A stretch of 49,830 nucleotides of DNA from Spirosoma endbachense (GCF_010233585.1 NZ_CP045997.1:1527886-1577715), one strand, 5' to 3'; positions 35,042 to 43,298 are shown, counted from the stretch's first letter. The notes: a model not told the origin generated them from the letters alone. Program-made: numbers and translations.

Positions 35042-36349
35042 TTAAACCGGGTATTGCCATTCACCCCGGTAAGCGCGGCTCAGGAGTTTATTCGCTTCCG
35101 GATCATTCGGAACCTGCTGGCCATCCCAGGCCACACTCCGCCCTAATTTCATCGAAAGCATACCCAGCAAGGCCATGTTGGTTGAGCGATGACCGATTTC
35201 GATGTCGCAGACAGGGAGTTTATTGGTTTTAATACTGTCCAGAAAATTTACCCAGAGCAGAGCAATATTCTGATCGTCAGGCTTATCGAGCTGAGCATCT
35301 TGGTGAATCGGCGGTTTCTTGGAGTCGGCAGGATAGAAGGTCCAGCCATCGAGCCAACCCATGTGAAATGTGCCTTCTGTTCCGTAGAAATAAACCCCAA
35401 CAGCCTGCTGTGGATGTGTTTTCTCGGCGTTATTACCGGCAAATGTCCGGTGTTCCCAAACGGCGGTAAAATCCTCGAATTCAAATGTAGCTACCTGATG
35501 ATCCGGCGCATCACTACTATCCTGCTTGATCGATCGTCCGCCAGTCGAATACACCTTGCGCGGATGTTTTTCTTCTGTCCACCACAGAATCTGATCCATC
35601 CAGTGAATCCCCCAGTCGCCAAGGGTGCCATTCGCATAGTTCAGGAAATTACGCCAGCTTCGGGGGTGCATTGCCGGATTGTAGGCTCGTAGCGGAGCCG
35701 GACCACACCACATATTCCAGTCCATTTCCTGAGGTGCTTCGGCATCGGGGGTAGGCTGACCTGCTCCGCCCGCATAATGCACAAAGGCCCGTGCCATGCC
35801 AATTTTTCCGACCTTTCCTGACTTCAGAAACTCCATACCTGACACATTGTGGGGCGACACCCGACGGTGCATGCCAACCTGGCAAATCTTGCCCGTTTTT
35901 CGGGCCGTCTTAACCATTGCTTTTCCTTCGTTGATGGTATGGCTAATGGGTTTCTCAACATATACGTGCGCTCCTGCCTGCATAGCCGCAATAGCAATGA
36001 GCGGGTGCCAGTGATCGGGCGTAGCGACAATAACGATTTCGGGCTTTTCGGCCACCAGCATCTCCCGGTAATCCCGGTATAGTTTGGGCGTATCGGATGT
36101 GAGTTTGCTTAATTCATCGCTGGTCTTTTTAAGTTGGCGCGTATCTACGTCGCAAAGGGCGACGATCTTCGACTCGCCCGCCTGAACCGCGGCTCGTAGA
36201 ATATTGCCCCCCCACCAGCCCGCTCCAACAACAGCAGTGCGATACTTTTGAGCAGGTTTGCGTGCAATAAATGCCCGGACTTGAATGGGATCGGTAATGA
36301 GCGTAGCTCCGGCAAGTGCCGAGGTTTTTAGAAAGTCAGAACGATTCAT
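35042..36349 (-). CDS. Exported Gfo/Idh/MocA family oxidoreductase
   Basis: The 435-residue protein begins MNRSDFLKTSALAGATLI, a Tat-like leader (one basic residue short of the classic twin arginine). The Rossmann motif AVVGAGWWGGNILRAA (about 40-55), ATPDHWHP and the EKPIS motif follow. The C-terminal domain contains NFLNYANGTLGDWGIHWMDQ. Such periplasmic or membrane-associated Gfo/Idh/MocA enzymes are abundant in Bacteroidota and act on sugar moieties, with a retained cofactor in the studied cases. ATG 36349 is preferred over 36376 because the signal region then starts at the N-terminus. It resembles the 47254 gene product. Confidence 0.88.
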   Translation of the reverse strand: MNRSDFLKTSALAGATLITDPIQVRAFIARKPAQKYRTAVVGAGWWGGNILRAAVQAGESKIVALCDVDTRQLKKTSDELSKLTSDTPKLYRDYREMLVAEKPEIVIVATPDHWHPLIAIAAMQAGAHVYVEKPISHTINEGKAMVKTARKTGKICQVGMHRRVSPHNVSGMEFLKSGKVGKIGMARAFVHYAGGAGQPTPDAEAPQEMDWNMWCGPAPLRAYNPAMHPRSWRNFLNYANGTLGDWGIHWMDQILWWTEEKHPRKVYSTGGRSIKQDSSDAPDHQVATFEFEDFTAVWEHRTFAGNNAEKTHPQQAVGVYFYGTEGTFHMGWLDGWTFYPADSKKPPIHQDAQLDKPDDQNIALLWVNFLDSIKTNKLPVCDIEIGHRSTNMALLGMLSMKLGRSVAWDGQQVPNDPEANKLLSRAYRGEWQYPV

Positions 36350-36463
36350 GCGAAAGAAAGAGTCTATTAAAACCAAAAGACCTGTTTACTCTTTCTTTAC
36401 CGGTTTTGATGATTAATTAACTATGTCCTTAACAGGCCGCAAGCTACGGAATGTTACAATCCA

Positions 36464-37240
36464 TTAATCGCTTAGGCTTGAGAGGAGTGGTTTTCCCGAA
36501 AGCGCTCCTGCCAGTAGGAGCGACACGCCAATGAAATACACAATGGCAACAAAAACGACCTGCCGAGGGCGTTTAGCCACATAATAGCCAAAGAGTGGCA
36601 ACAGCTGAATGGCATGCATCCCGAAGAAGTGAGCGACCCGCAGATCACCATAGCGCGTACTCCAGTTCGTTATTGGCAAGCCCGGTCCACCGTCTGGTGC
36701 GCCTACCGTGTGGCTTAACCGGATTGCCATAACAAAACCTTCGAAGGCAAAGATGACAAATAGCAGGATTCCGAGTCGAATACCCCATAAATACGCCGAT
36801 TTTATACCTACCGGCTTATGCTTAAAAAACAAATACCCAATGTAAGCCGTCCAAAGGGTAAATACGGTAATGGCAAGCCCCATTAAATCGAAGAGTCGGG
36901 CATTCAGAGACGATGTAATGTTAAAATGCGACAATTTACCCAACGCAGCCTGGCCGGTGATGATGACCATTTCTATAGTCATCATGACAACAAAAACCCA
37001 GCTATAAATCAACACCTTTCGCCGTTGTATGAGCATGCCGGTAAAGCAGGCCATTGTCCAGCACAGAATCCAGATCGAGATAAAGAATTTTGCAGGCTTG
37101 ATAAACGCATTGATACCCAGCACTTCCCGAACAGTGACGAATGATACTCCGATGCATACGACCCCACCAATCAGGCAAATCAAGCCGAACCCATACAGGA
37201 TGGCATTTCGGCTTTTCAGCGTTCGTAGCATCGTATTCAT
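36464..37240 (-). CDS. Seven-helix integral membrane protein of unknown function
   Basis: The 258-residue product has about seven hydrophobic segments, for example AILYGFGLICLIGGVVCIG, FVVMMTIEMVIITG and VFVAIVYFIGVSLLLAGAL. A long polar loop (about 178-200, GAPDGGPGLPITNWSTRYGD) precedes HFFGMHAIQLLPLFGYY, whose paired histidines could bind a metal or cofactor. I recognise no characterised family. It lies 18 bp downstream of the dipeptidase gene and is likely co-transcribed with it. Confidence 0.7.
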   Translation of the reverse strand: MNTMLRTLKSRNAILYGFGLICLIGGVVCIGVSFVTVREVLGINAFIKPAKFFISIWILCWTMACFTGMLIQRRKVLIYSWVFVVMMTIEMVIITGQAALGKLSHFNITSSLNARLFDLMGLAITVFTLWTAYIGYLFFKHKPVGIKSAYLWGIRLGILLFVIFAFEGFVMAIRLSHTVGAPDGGPGLPITNWSTRYGDLRVAHFFGMHAIQLLPLFGYYVAKRPRQVVFVAIVYFIGVSLLLAGALSGKPLLSSLSD

Positions 37241-37258
37241 GGAGTCTGTTGGTTACAT

Positions 37259-38464
37259 TTATTCGACTTTTGCCTGCCCCAGTACGCGCAGCAGATTACC
37301 ACCCCAGATCTTGGCAATGTCGGCCTCCGAATAGTTCCGGCGCACCAGTTCAACCGTCAGGTTTTCAATCTGACTTACATCTTCGAGACCGTTAACGGCC
37401 CCGCCCCCATCGAAATCAGAGCCGATGCCAACGTGGTCGATCCCAACGAGCTTAACGATATGATCAATATGGTCGACAATGTCGGACAGGCTGGCCCGTT
37501 CAGACGCATAAACCTTCGCGACCGAATCGCTTTGTGCCGTCATCCGGGCTTCCATTTCGGGAGTCACAACCTTACCTACCCTTGCCATCCGGATTTTTGT
37601 TTTGGCAGCCCGGTTCGCATCAGAAGGTTTTTTGAGGTAATCGCTCACAAAGTTTACCTGCACCACGCCCCCTTTGGCAGCAATCGCTTTAATCATATCG
37701 TCGGTCATATTTCGGGGAAAATCACATAAGGCCCGACAATTGGAATGCGACGCAATAACGGGCGCTTTCGATAAAGCCAACGCGTCATAAAAGGTGCTGT
37801 CGGCCACGTGCGAAACGTCGATCAGAATACCGAGTCGATTCATTTCGGGCACTACTTTCTTGCCAAAATCACTCAATCCACCATAGATCGGACCATCAGG
37901 ATCGGTAGATGAGTCGCCGATAAGGTTATTGGCAAAATGAGTCAGTGTCATATAGCGACACCCTAAATCATAATACGTTTTGAGCATAGACAGGTCACTA
38001 CCAACCGGATATCCGTTTTCCATACCAATAAAAACGGCACGCTTACCAGCCTTCTGGATTCGGTAGGCATCAGCGGGTGTTGTGGCCAGTTCGGCCAGGT
38101 TCGGGTATTTTTTCAATGCCTGATGGATCAGATCAAACTGATTCAGGGCATTTCGTTTGGCTTCGGCATGGCCTTCGTCAGTACGTGGCCCCTGCGAGGT
38201 ATATACGGCGAAAAACATGGCATCCATACCACCTGCTTTCATCCGCGGAAAATCGATCTGCGACCCATCCCGTTTGGTATCATGCGTAGCACCAACATCG
38301 AATCCCTGTTTTTGCATCATGATCGGCGCATCGGCGTGGGTATCGAGCGTCAGAACGCGCTGGTGAATTTTATGTGCCTTTTTCACCAGTTTATCATCAT
38401 CGATTGGCGGATGGCTCGTATACGAATTAAAGGCTAGTAAGGCCGACAGAATGAATGGAAACAT
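37259..38464 (-). CDS. Membrane-type dipeptidase (M19)
   Basis: The 401-residue protein has a short signal segment (MFPFILSALLAFN) and the M19 metallo-dipeptidase fold. Visible zinc-site elements are H43 and D45 in DTHADAP, the bridging Glu in GMENGYPVG, the histidines of LIDVSHV and IASHSNCR, and the late GIGSDFDGGG motif. It hydrolyses dipeptides, including those with D-residues, at the periplasmic side. It heads a two-gene unit with the 7-helix membrane protein. A good promoter (TTTG, 20 nt, TAGTTTTC) lies 37 nt upstream. Confidence 0.93.
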   Translation of the reverse strand: MFPFILSALLAFNSYTSHPPIDDDKLVKKAHKIHQRVLTLDTHADAPIMMQKQGFDVGATHDTKRDGSQIDFPRMKAGGMDAMFFAVYTSQGPRTDEGHAEAKRNALNQFDLIHQALKKYPNLAELATTPADAYRIQKAGKRAVFIGMENGYPVGSDLSMLKTYYDLGCRYMTLTHFANNLIGDSSTDPDGPIYGGLSDFGKKVVPEMNRLGILIDVSHVADSTFYDALALSKAPVIASHSNCRALCDFPRNMTDDMIKAIAAKGGVVQVNFVSDYLKKPSDANRAAKTKIRMARVGKVVTPEMEARMTAQSDSVAKVYASERASLSDIVDHIDHIVKLVGIDHVGIGSDFDGGGAVNGLEDVSQIENLTVELVRRNYSEADIAKIWGGNLLRVLGQAKVE

Positions 38465-38500
38465 AACGGATCAGATTGTAGAGGAGAGTGACACTCATTC

Positions 38501-38532
38501 GAAAACTACGCATTGCCCACCGCAATGTCAAA
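38501..38532 (-). promoter_or_regulatory. Promoter of the M19 dipeptidase unit
   Basis: On the minus strand a perfect -33 TTTG (38529-38532) is followed, 20 nt on, by TAGTTTTC (38501-38508), one base off TAnnTTTG. Spacing fits the Bacteroidota consensus. Confidence 0.6.
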
Positions 38533-38561
38533 CTTTCGCCCGAAACCTGCTGTTATCGCAC

Positions 38562-38569
38562 TACCTTTG
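38562..38569 (+). promoter_or_regulatory. -7 promoter box before menG/ubiE
   Basis: TACCTTTG is an exact TAnnTTTG match. The transcript would start near 38575 and carry the repeat hairpin at 38581-38660 in its leader. Confidence 0.5.
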
Positions 38570-38580
38570 TTGTCTTAACC

Positions 38581-38660
38581 ATTGAGTGATTGAGTGACTG
38601 AATGATTGAATTAGCAAACAATTCAATCATTCAATCATTCAGTCACTCAATCATTCAATC
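38581..38660. repeat. Tandem and inverted TCAATCAT-type repeat before menG
   Basis: The left arm (38581-38612) is made of variants of ATTGAGTG and AATGATTG. The right arm (38621-38660) is its near-complement with one extra unit. It would form a long hairpin in the leader, ending one base before the ATG at 38662. Confidence 0.75.
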
Positions 38661-38661
38661 T

Positions 38662-39399
38662 ATGGCTGTTGTACCTTATAAAGATAAAGACACCTCCAAA
38701 CGCGAACAGGTCGCCGAAATGTTTGATAGCATTTCGCCGAAATACGATTTGCTCAATCACGTTTTGAGCGGTGGCATTGATATTCTCTGGCGCAAACGGG
38801 CAATCCGTGAACTCCGTCCATACGCACCCAAAACCATTCTGGACATCGCCACCGGAACCGGTGATTTTGCCCTCGAAGCACTGGCTCTAAAACCCGAAAA
38901 GATAATTGGTGTCGACATTTCAGAGGGTATGCTCGCCGTTGGCCGCGACAAGATGAAGCAGCGCGGTGTGGATAAAATCATTGAGATGCGGTCGGGCGAT
39001 TCAGAACGTTTACCCTTTGGAGACAATGAATTCGATGCTGTCATCGTTTCGTTTGGTGTACGTAACTTTGAGAACCTGCTTAAGGGGTTGACTGACATGC
39101 ACCGAGTTATTCGCCCAGGTGGCGTATGCGTGGTGCTGGAGTTTTCGAACCCGCGCCAGTTCCCATTTAAGCAAGTATACGGTTTTTACTCCCGGACTAT
39201 TCTGCCGCTCATTGGGCGCGTAGTGAGCAAAGACGCGTCGGCTTATACCTACCTGCCCGAATCGGTGCAGGCGTTTCCCGATGGCACTGACTTTCTGCGG
39301 ATTTATGAAGCGGCCGGATTCACCAATACCAAATGGATACCCCTTACTTTCGGCGTCGCGTCAATTTATATAGGTCACAAACGGTCCGGTCAGGATTGA
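38662..39399 (+). CDS. ubiE: Demethylmenaquinone methyltransferase
   Basis: The 245-residue protein methylates demethylmenaquinone in the last step of menaquinone synthesis, using SAM. It shows the UbiE/MenG signature YDLLNHVLSGGIDILWRK (about 29-46), SAM motif I ILDIATGTGDFALEA, and the late RPGGVCVVLEFSNPR. An in-frame ATG at 38602 would add 20 residues (SIIQSFSHSIIQS) encoded by the repeat, so ATG 38662 is chosen. It is followed with a 4-bp overlap by porT. Confidence 0.93.
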   Translation: MAVVPYKDKDTSKREQVAEMFDSISPKYDLLNHVLSGGIDILWRKRAIRELRPYAPKTILDIATGTGDFALEALALKPEKIIGVDISEGMLAVGRDKMKQRGVDKIIEMRSGDSERLPFGDNEFDAVIVSFGVRNFENLLKGLTDMHRVIRPGGVCVVLEFSNPRQFPFKQVYGFYSRTILPLIGRVVSKDASAYTYLPESVQAFPDGTDFLRIYEAAGFTNTKWIPLTFGVASIYIGHKRSGQD

Positions 39400-40127
39400 C
39401 CCGGCCGGAATGGGCTATACAATGGCCACAACGCACTCGCTCGACTCTATTCGTTTTTCTGCTTGTTGCCAGTAGTTTGCAGGCACAGGCGCAGGGCTAC
39501 AAATACGTCCGGAAGCATCTGGAACGCTATGATGACAAAAGCATTCATTATGGTTTCTTTTTCGCAGCTCCAGTTACCCGGTTTAGTGTTGGCCATAGCC
39601 CATCCTTTTTGACTGCGGATTCGGCTTATCGAATTTATTCACCCAATAAACCCAGTTTTCGGGTTGGTTTTGTTGTGAATGCATTTCTGGATGACCGTTT
39701 CGATCTTCGCCTGACGCCCTCTGTATCGTTATTTAGCCGTGAGGTGCATTATGATTATCCGGGCGGTACCTCAAAAACAGAGGTGCGTGAATCTACCTGG
39801 GTTGATTTCCCTCTCTTACTAAAATACAAATCGGAACGTCGGAATAACTCCCGGATGTATTTGCTGGCTGGCGGTGCATTCAGTATTGAAACGAACGTAC
39901 GACGGAAAGAGCTTCAGGGAGCAAGTCGCTTAAGCACCGGGACAATGGATCTGGCAATCGAATATGGCATCGGTTTTGAGCAGTTCTTTGAGTTCTTCAA
40001 GTTCGCCCCCGAATTACGTTTCTCACACGGATTAATCAATCTTTATCGTCCTACGAGCAACGCAGCCGGTGTTGGTATCAACCGATTGACAACGCATTCG
40101 GTAACGCTCTATCTGAATTTTGAGTAA
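39396..40127 (+). CDS. porT: PorT/SprT-like outer membrane protein of type IX secretion
   Basis: The 243-residue product has a signal peptide (STLFVFLLVASSLQAQAQG) and the alternating strands of a small outer membrane beta-barrel ending in SVTLYLNFE. Features such as HYGFFFAAPVTRF and EQFFEFFKFAPELRFSHGL match PorT/SprT, a component of the type IX secretion system. In many Bacteroidota this gene follows menG/ubiE, as here. The start is uncertain: TTG 39396 overlaps the ubiE stop by 4 bp and gives a normal signal peptide, while ATG 39333 would overlap ubiE by 67 bp. Confidence 0.8.
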   Translation: MTRPEWAIQWPQRTRSTLFVFLLVASSLQAQAQGYKYVRKHLERYDDKSIHYGFFFAAPVTRFSVGHSPSFLTADSAYRIYSPNKPSFRVGFVVNAFLDDRFDLRLTPSVSLFSREVHYDYPGGTSKTEVRESTWVDFPLLLKYKSERRNNSRMYLLAGGAFSIETNVRRKELQGASRLSTGTMDLAIEYGIGFEQFFEFFKFAPELRFSHGLINLYRPTSNAAGVGINRLTTHSVTLYLNFE

Positions 40128-40188
40128 TCCGTTTCGTCCTCTGGCTATCAGCCTATTAGAAAAAAGTTTAATTTTTTTCACAGAAATG

Positions 40189-40221
40189 CTTGCAAAACGA
40201 TCCTATAGCCCCCTATATTTG
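40189..40221 (+). promoter_or_regulatory. Promoter of tRNA-Val
   Basis: CTTG (40189-40192), a 21-nt spacer and an exact TATATTTG (40214-40221) fit the Bacteroidota promoter. The tRNA starts 43 nt after the box. Confidence 0.6.
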
Positions 40222-40263
40222 CACTCCCAAACGACAACAATCGGGCGGCAAAAAAATAAATTT

Positions 40264-40338
40264 GGGAGTTTAGCTCAGTTGGTTCAGAGCATCTGCCTTA
40301 CAAGCAGAGGGTCGGGGGTTCGAATCCCTCAACTCCCA
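40264..40338 (+). tRNA. tRNA-Val (anticodon TAC)
   Basis: The cloverleaf is complete. Acceptor GGGAGTT pairs with AACTCCC, the D-arm is present, the anticodon stem TCTGC/GCAGA encloses CTTACAA with anticodon TAC, and the T-arm contains GTTCGAATC. CCA is encoded at 40339-40341. The 3' strand of the acceptor stem is also one arm of the following palindrome. Confidence 0.95.
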
Positions 40339-40399
40339 CCAAAAAAGTAAAAACCCCTCAGAAATGATTTCTGAGGGGTTTTTACTTTTTTGGTGGGAG
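40333..40399 (+). terminator. 67-bp perfect palindrome overlapping the tRNA-Val 3' end
   Basis: Arms 40333-40365 and 40367-40399 (33 nt each) are exact complements around one central G. The inner part, with CCCCTCAGAAAT and its complement followed by T-runs, is a terminator. The outer part includes CTCCCACCA of the tRNA itself. Confidence 0.85.
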
Positions 40400-40412
40400 T
40401 AAATAACTGATG

Positions 40413-40603
40413 TTACGCCAACTCCATTTGTGGATGTTGGCTGAGTTGATTTTTGAGGACGGCCAGTTCCGCAAAAGCCGCTTGCAGGGCTTTGAGGTAT
40501 AACCGCCCTTTCAAGGCAAAATGATTGGACCTTTACGAACGAGTTGGTCGAGCGTTGTGAGATCGGCTTCCGACAGCACAAACGGTTTAGCGATTTGGCC
40601 CAT
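40413..40603 (-). pseudogene. Transposase relic (IS630-like N-terminus plus a tail fragment)
   Basis: From ATG 40603 the minus strand reads 30 codons (MGQIAKPFVLSEADLTTLDQ and on to LVRKG) and then stops at 40511. The start resembles the N-terminal helix-turn-helix of IS630-family transposases. After a frame change, another open fragment (YLKALQAAFAELAVLKNQLS) ends at TAA 40413, probably the tail of the same or another element. The catalytic core is missing, so this is a deletion remnant between two tRNA genes. Family assignment is tentative. Confidence 0.4.
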
Positions 40604-40925
40604 GTCGGAAAGATAGCTACTTTTATCTAACCATTAAATTGGAAGAGTACTAGTTAGTTGATAGGATAAACTGTAGGTTGACCGGGTATCAGGTAACTTA
40701 AGAGATAGTCCCGCCCGACCCGGCTCTATCAGGACTCCTCAGCACCTGTTAATAGACTTAAGTTTTACGGAAGTGGTACAGGCGACTACTTTAATTGATC
40801 TTATGGTATAAGAAGTATAAGCCCTAAACACAACCGAGTGATTTTGTTAATTTACTCATGCTAGATTTTCTGGCTGGCTAATAACTTATTTGATTTTTTT
40901 AGAAATGAATTGCAATCAAACGTAA

Positions 40926-40954
40926 AAGCACTTACAAATAATTTGTAAGTGCTT
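40926..40954 (-). terminator. Terminator of tRNA-Lys
   Basis: Perfect 14-nt arms (40926-40939 and 40941-40954) surround one base. On the minus strand they are followed by TTTTAC, 11 nt past the tRNA 3' end. Confidence 0.75.
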
Positions 40955-40964
40955 GATTACTAGG

Positions 40965-41037
40965 TGACCCCGGACAGGTTCGAACTGTCGACCCATTGAT
41001 TAAGAGTCAATTGCTCTACCAACTGAGCTACGGAGTC
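40965..41037 (-). tRNA. tRNA-Lys (anticodon CTT)
   Basis: The minus strand folds into a 73-nt cloverleaf. Acceptor GACTCCG pairs with CGGGGTC (one G-T pair), the D-arm is GCTC/GAGC, and the anticodon stem ATTGA/TCAAT encloses CTCTTAA with anticodon CTT. The T-arm is GACAG/CTGTC with TTCGAAC. The terminal CCA is not encoded (CCT follows). Confidence 0.95.
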
Positions 41038-41542
41038 GTTATGGATTCTGGATTATTTAACCGCTAATTAGTTAAATAGGTGCCATTCCTGAAAAAAACT
41101 CAGAAAAGATGAAAAGTCTTTACGGCTAAAGCTACTACTGATTTACCTGGAGACTTCTGTCAAAGGCAAAAATATAGCTTGGATTGATGCGGTTTGCAAT
41201 TGCAGACCCGATGATAGTACAGTTTAATTCAACAGACGTTGATGTTTGCTTGGCATTCAATAAGGGTAACTATACGCTCATAATCAGGCCAGTTTGCTGG
41301 CAATGCCAAGCTTTTCTGCCCCCAAAGATACTTGCTGTGCGATCAATGGCGACTCCAGAACGACCGGTCACAGCCAATAACAGCCGATTACTAAATCCTT
41401 CTCTAGTAGCGAGTTTCCGTTGTATACCTTCATTATGACGATGATCGGGTAAGTTAGGGATTTTGTATTTATTCATCCATAACCGAACCAGCACAACCCT
41501 GAGAAAAATACCAAAGCTTTCTACCGATAAACAACAAAGAAA

Positions 41543-42442
41543 ATGGCCCTACAATCACCTTTTTGGAGCGCAAATGTTCGGTTGCAGCAAGCTGCTGATA
41601 ATAAAAAATCCATGCGACTGTTTGAGCCTGACAAATTTGCCGTCGCTCTATTACAAACAGCGCTCGTCAATACGGGACTTGCCACGATTAAAATTGATGG
41701 CATCTTCGGTGAGCAAACGGCTAAAGCACTACGCGCCGTTGAAACTCGCTTTAATATGGATCGTGACGAAGGCATTGCTGCCCGTCAGACCCTTGGCATA
41801 ATTGATATTCTATTGCAAAATGGACAACTAGGACAGGGCCTGGCTCAGGGTGACACTCAGCTGGCAATCAAGAAAGTAAAGGCGGCTCTCCAGGCTCTGA
41901 CTTTTTTCCAGACAAGCCGTCAAAATGGAACAGCGCTTGACGTACTAACAGTCGATGCGCTTATAACCCATTTCCGGATCTCGGCGAGTGCATCTACGCT
42001 TGGTGCCAGCAGACCCGTAAAGGATACCGATCTGGCAACTATCATTGAGCGTTATACCCAGTTGCTTGGACTGTATAAAGACAGCGCCACCCGTTTTCGT
42101 ACGGGTGCTCCTGTCAATGGCATTTTTACCGCAGCAGAAGCACCCGTCAATGGCCCGATCACGTTTGGTCCGGCTTTTACCAATGTCAATTCTAATTTTG
42201 GGGGATTTATCGGAAATAATTCGCGGGCAGCTGTGCTGATCCACGAAGGCGTACACGTCTTTGATCGGGATTCCGGTCGAAAGGATACGCACATTTCCGA
42301 ATTTGAACCTGCTTATGGCGCTCAGCCTGCCGACCTGTCCTTACATAATCCCAGTTCATATGCTGGTTTTGCGGCCCATATCGATCTGAAACGTGATCCG
42401 GTCCCCCGTTTTGGGCTGGGTCCAGGTGCCAGAGGTCTTTAA
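41543..42442 (+). CDS. Peptidoglycan-binding protein with aspzincin-like metallopeptidase domain
   Basis: The 299-residue protein has no signal peptide. Residues about 28-95 resemble a PG_binding_1 domain (FAVALLQTALVNTG, IDGIFGEQTAKALRAVE). The C-terminal region has a zinc-peptidase motif HEGVH (234-238) followed by E253-F-E-P-A-Y-G259 and NPSSYAGF (269-276). This is the layout of M35 deuterolysin/Lys-specific peptidases (HExxH, GTxDxxYG, then a Tyr/Phe block), with Glu255 at the usual third-ligand Asp. A cell-wall-directed peptidase is inferred, and how it leaves the cell is unclear. It stands alone next to a tRNA region and ends in a terminator. Confidence 0.65.
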   Translation: MALQSPFWSANVRLQQAADNKKSMRLFEPDKFAVALLQTALVNTGLATIKIDGIFGEQTAKALRAVETRFNMDRDEGIAARQTLGIIDILLQNGQLGQGLAQGDTQLAIKKVKAALQALTFFQTSRQNGTALDVLTVDALITHFRISASASTLGASRPVKDTDLATIIERYTQLLGLYKDSATRFRTGAPVNGIFTAAEAPVNGPITFGPAFTNVNSNFGGFIGNNSRAAVLIHEGVHVFDRDSGRKDTHISEFEPAYGAQPADLSLHNPSSYAGFAAHIDLKRDPVPRFGLGPGARGL

Positions 42443-42486
42443 TGAATCGAACTATTTTAGTGTACTGAGCTTGAAGTCTGGTAAGC

Positions 42487-42523
42487 AAATAAGGCTCTTC
42501 CGTAAATGGAAGAGCCTTATTTT
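42487..42523. terminator. Terminator between convergent genes
   Basis: AAATAAGGCTCTTCC and GGAAGAGCCTTATTT pair almost perfectly around a 6-nt loop, with T-runs on both strands. It serves the peptidase gene and probably the convergent small gene. Confidence 0.8.
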
Positions 42524-42545
42524 CGGTGCAAGTGCGACCGACTAA

Positions 42546-42815
42546 TTAATACTGAATGCAGGCACCATAAAACTTTTCATACAACTGGCCGTAGGTGAAA
42601 AATCCCAGGGCGCTTCCCTCAATCTTAACTCGAAAGAAGTTCCGATTCAGGGCACGTTTGCCAACATTGACGAGAGGATCTCGATGTTCAGCAGCCGGTA
42701 CTTCATCTTGTACTACGGCTTCAACAATTGAAAAGTCAGGACTCTTTTCGATATTGCTAGCTTTTACGAAGTTCAGAAACTCTTCTGAAATCTTTTCTAC
42801 CAATGTCAATTTCAT
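42546..42815 (-). CDS. Small hypothetical protein
   Basis: The 89-residue product starts MKLTLVEKISEEFLNFVKAS and ends FTYGQLYEKFYGACIQY. It has no signal peptide or membrane segment and a balanced, protein-like composition. No family is recognised. It converges on the peptidoglycan-binding peptidase gene across a shared terminator, so a functional link is possible but unproven. Confidence 0.5.
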   Translation of the reverse strand: MKLTLVEKISEEFLNFVKASNIEKSPDFSIVEAVVQDEVPAAEHRDPLVNVGKRALNRNFFRVKIEGSALGFFTYGQLYEKFYGACIQY

Positions 42816-43085
42816 AGATTCAATAGTTGGTTTTAGCGCAATATAGCACTTTTCTGATAAATTTAGGGAAATTTATTAATTTAACCTTGTTTTATTGCCC
42901 TTAAATTAGATAAGAAAGCCAGCGCAGCATAAGGATTGGCAGCCTCTCAAGTGCCTCTTTTTGATTTGGTTAGAGATATTTATCGATTAAATACTTATCC
43001 CCAATATCGAGTAGAGAATAAATTTAACCGTGCCAGCAAAAAATTACTAAGCATTCCTGTCCATAGACATTATTATTGATGATTG

Positions 43086-43298
43086 TCACGACGGGTTGGG
43101 TAATGACACTGGTAAAGTCAGTCCATTCCCAGGTCGATTCCTGAATACATAGTTTTTCAACGCAGTACTACACTTATGGCAAATTGGAGACATGTTTACT
43201 GCCCATTTTTGTGGCACGACAATTGTCTCCTCACAAAGTATACAGTCAATCGAGTAACTCCCCGTCGAATTGCTGTCCCATATGTTGTTCTCACCCAT
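43086..43298 (-). CDS. Possible small zinc-ribbon protein
   Basis: The 70-residue frame contains two CxxC pairs 20 residues apart (CILC and CHKC), the spacing of a small treble-clef or zinc-ribbon fold. It has no signal peptide and no recognised family. It stands alone in a sparse region, so it may be a real small gene or a chance frame. Confidence 0.35.
   Translation of the reverse strand: MGENNIWDSNSTGSYSIDCILCEETIVVPQKWAVNMSPICHKCSTALKNYVFRNRPGNGLTLPVSLPNPS

Larger units (their letters stand above)
40128..41542. other. 1.4-kb gene-poor region with two tRNA genes and a transposase relic
   Basis: Besides the tRNA genes, hairpins and relic listed separately, 40604-40925 and 41038-41542 hold no convincing gene. 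Two short overlapping frames around 41184-41494 on opposite strands have no recognisable similarity. Confidence 0.5.

Noticed and set aside
38581..38660. CRISPR-like repeat array
   Set aside because: Units are about 8 nt and contiguous without spacers, and no cas genes are present. It is a simple tandem/inverted repeat.
40120..40581. Frames on both strands across the tRNA-Val gene, one ending in a peptide rich in RDSNPRPSACKADAL
   Set aside because: These are the well-known false translations of a tRNA gene. The cloverleaf explains the sequence.
41184..41494. Overlapping short frames on opposite strands after tRNA-Lys
   Set aside because: No family, no promoter and mutual overlap. Neither can be supported as a gene.
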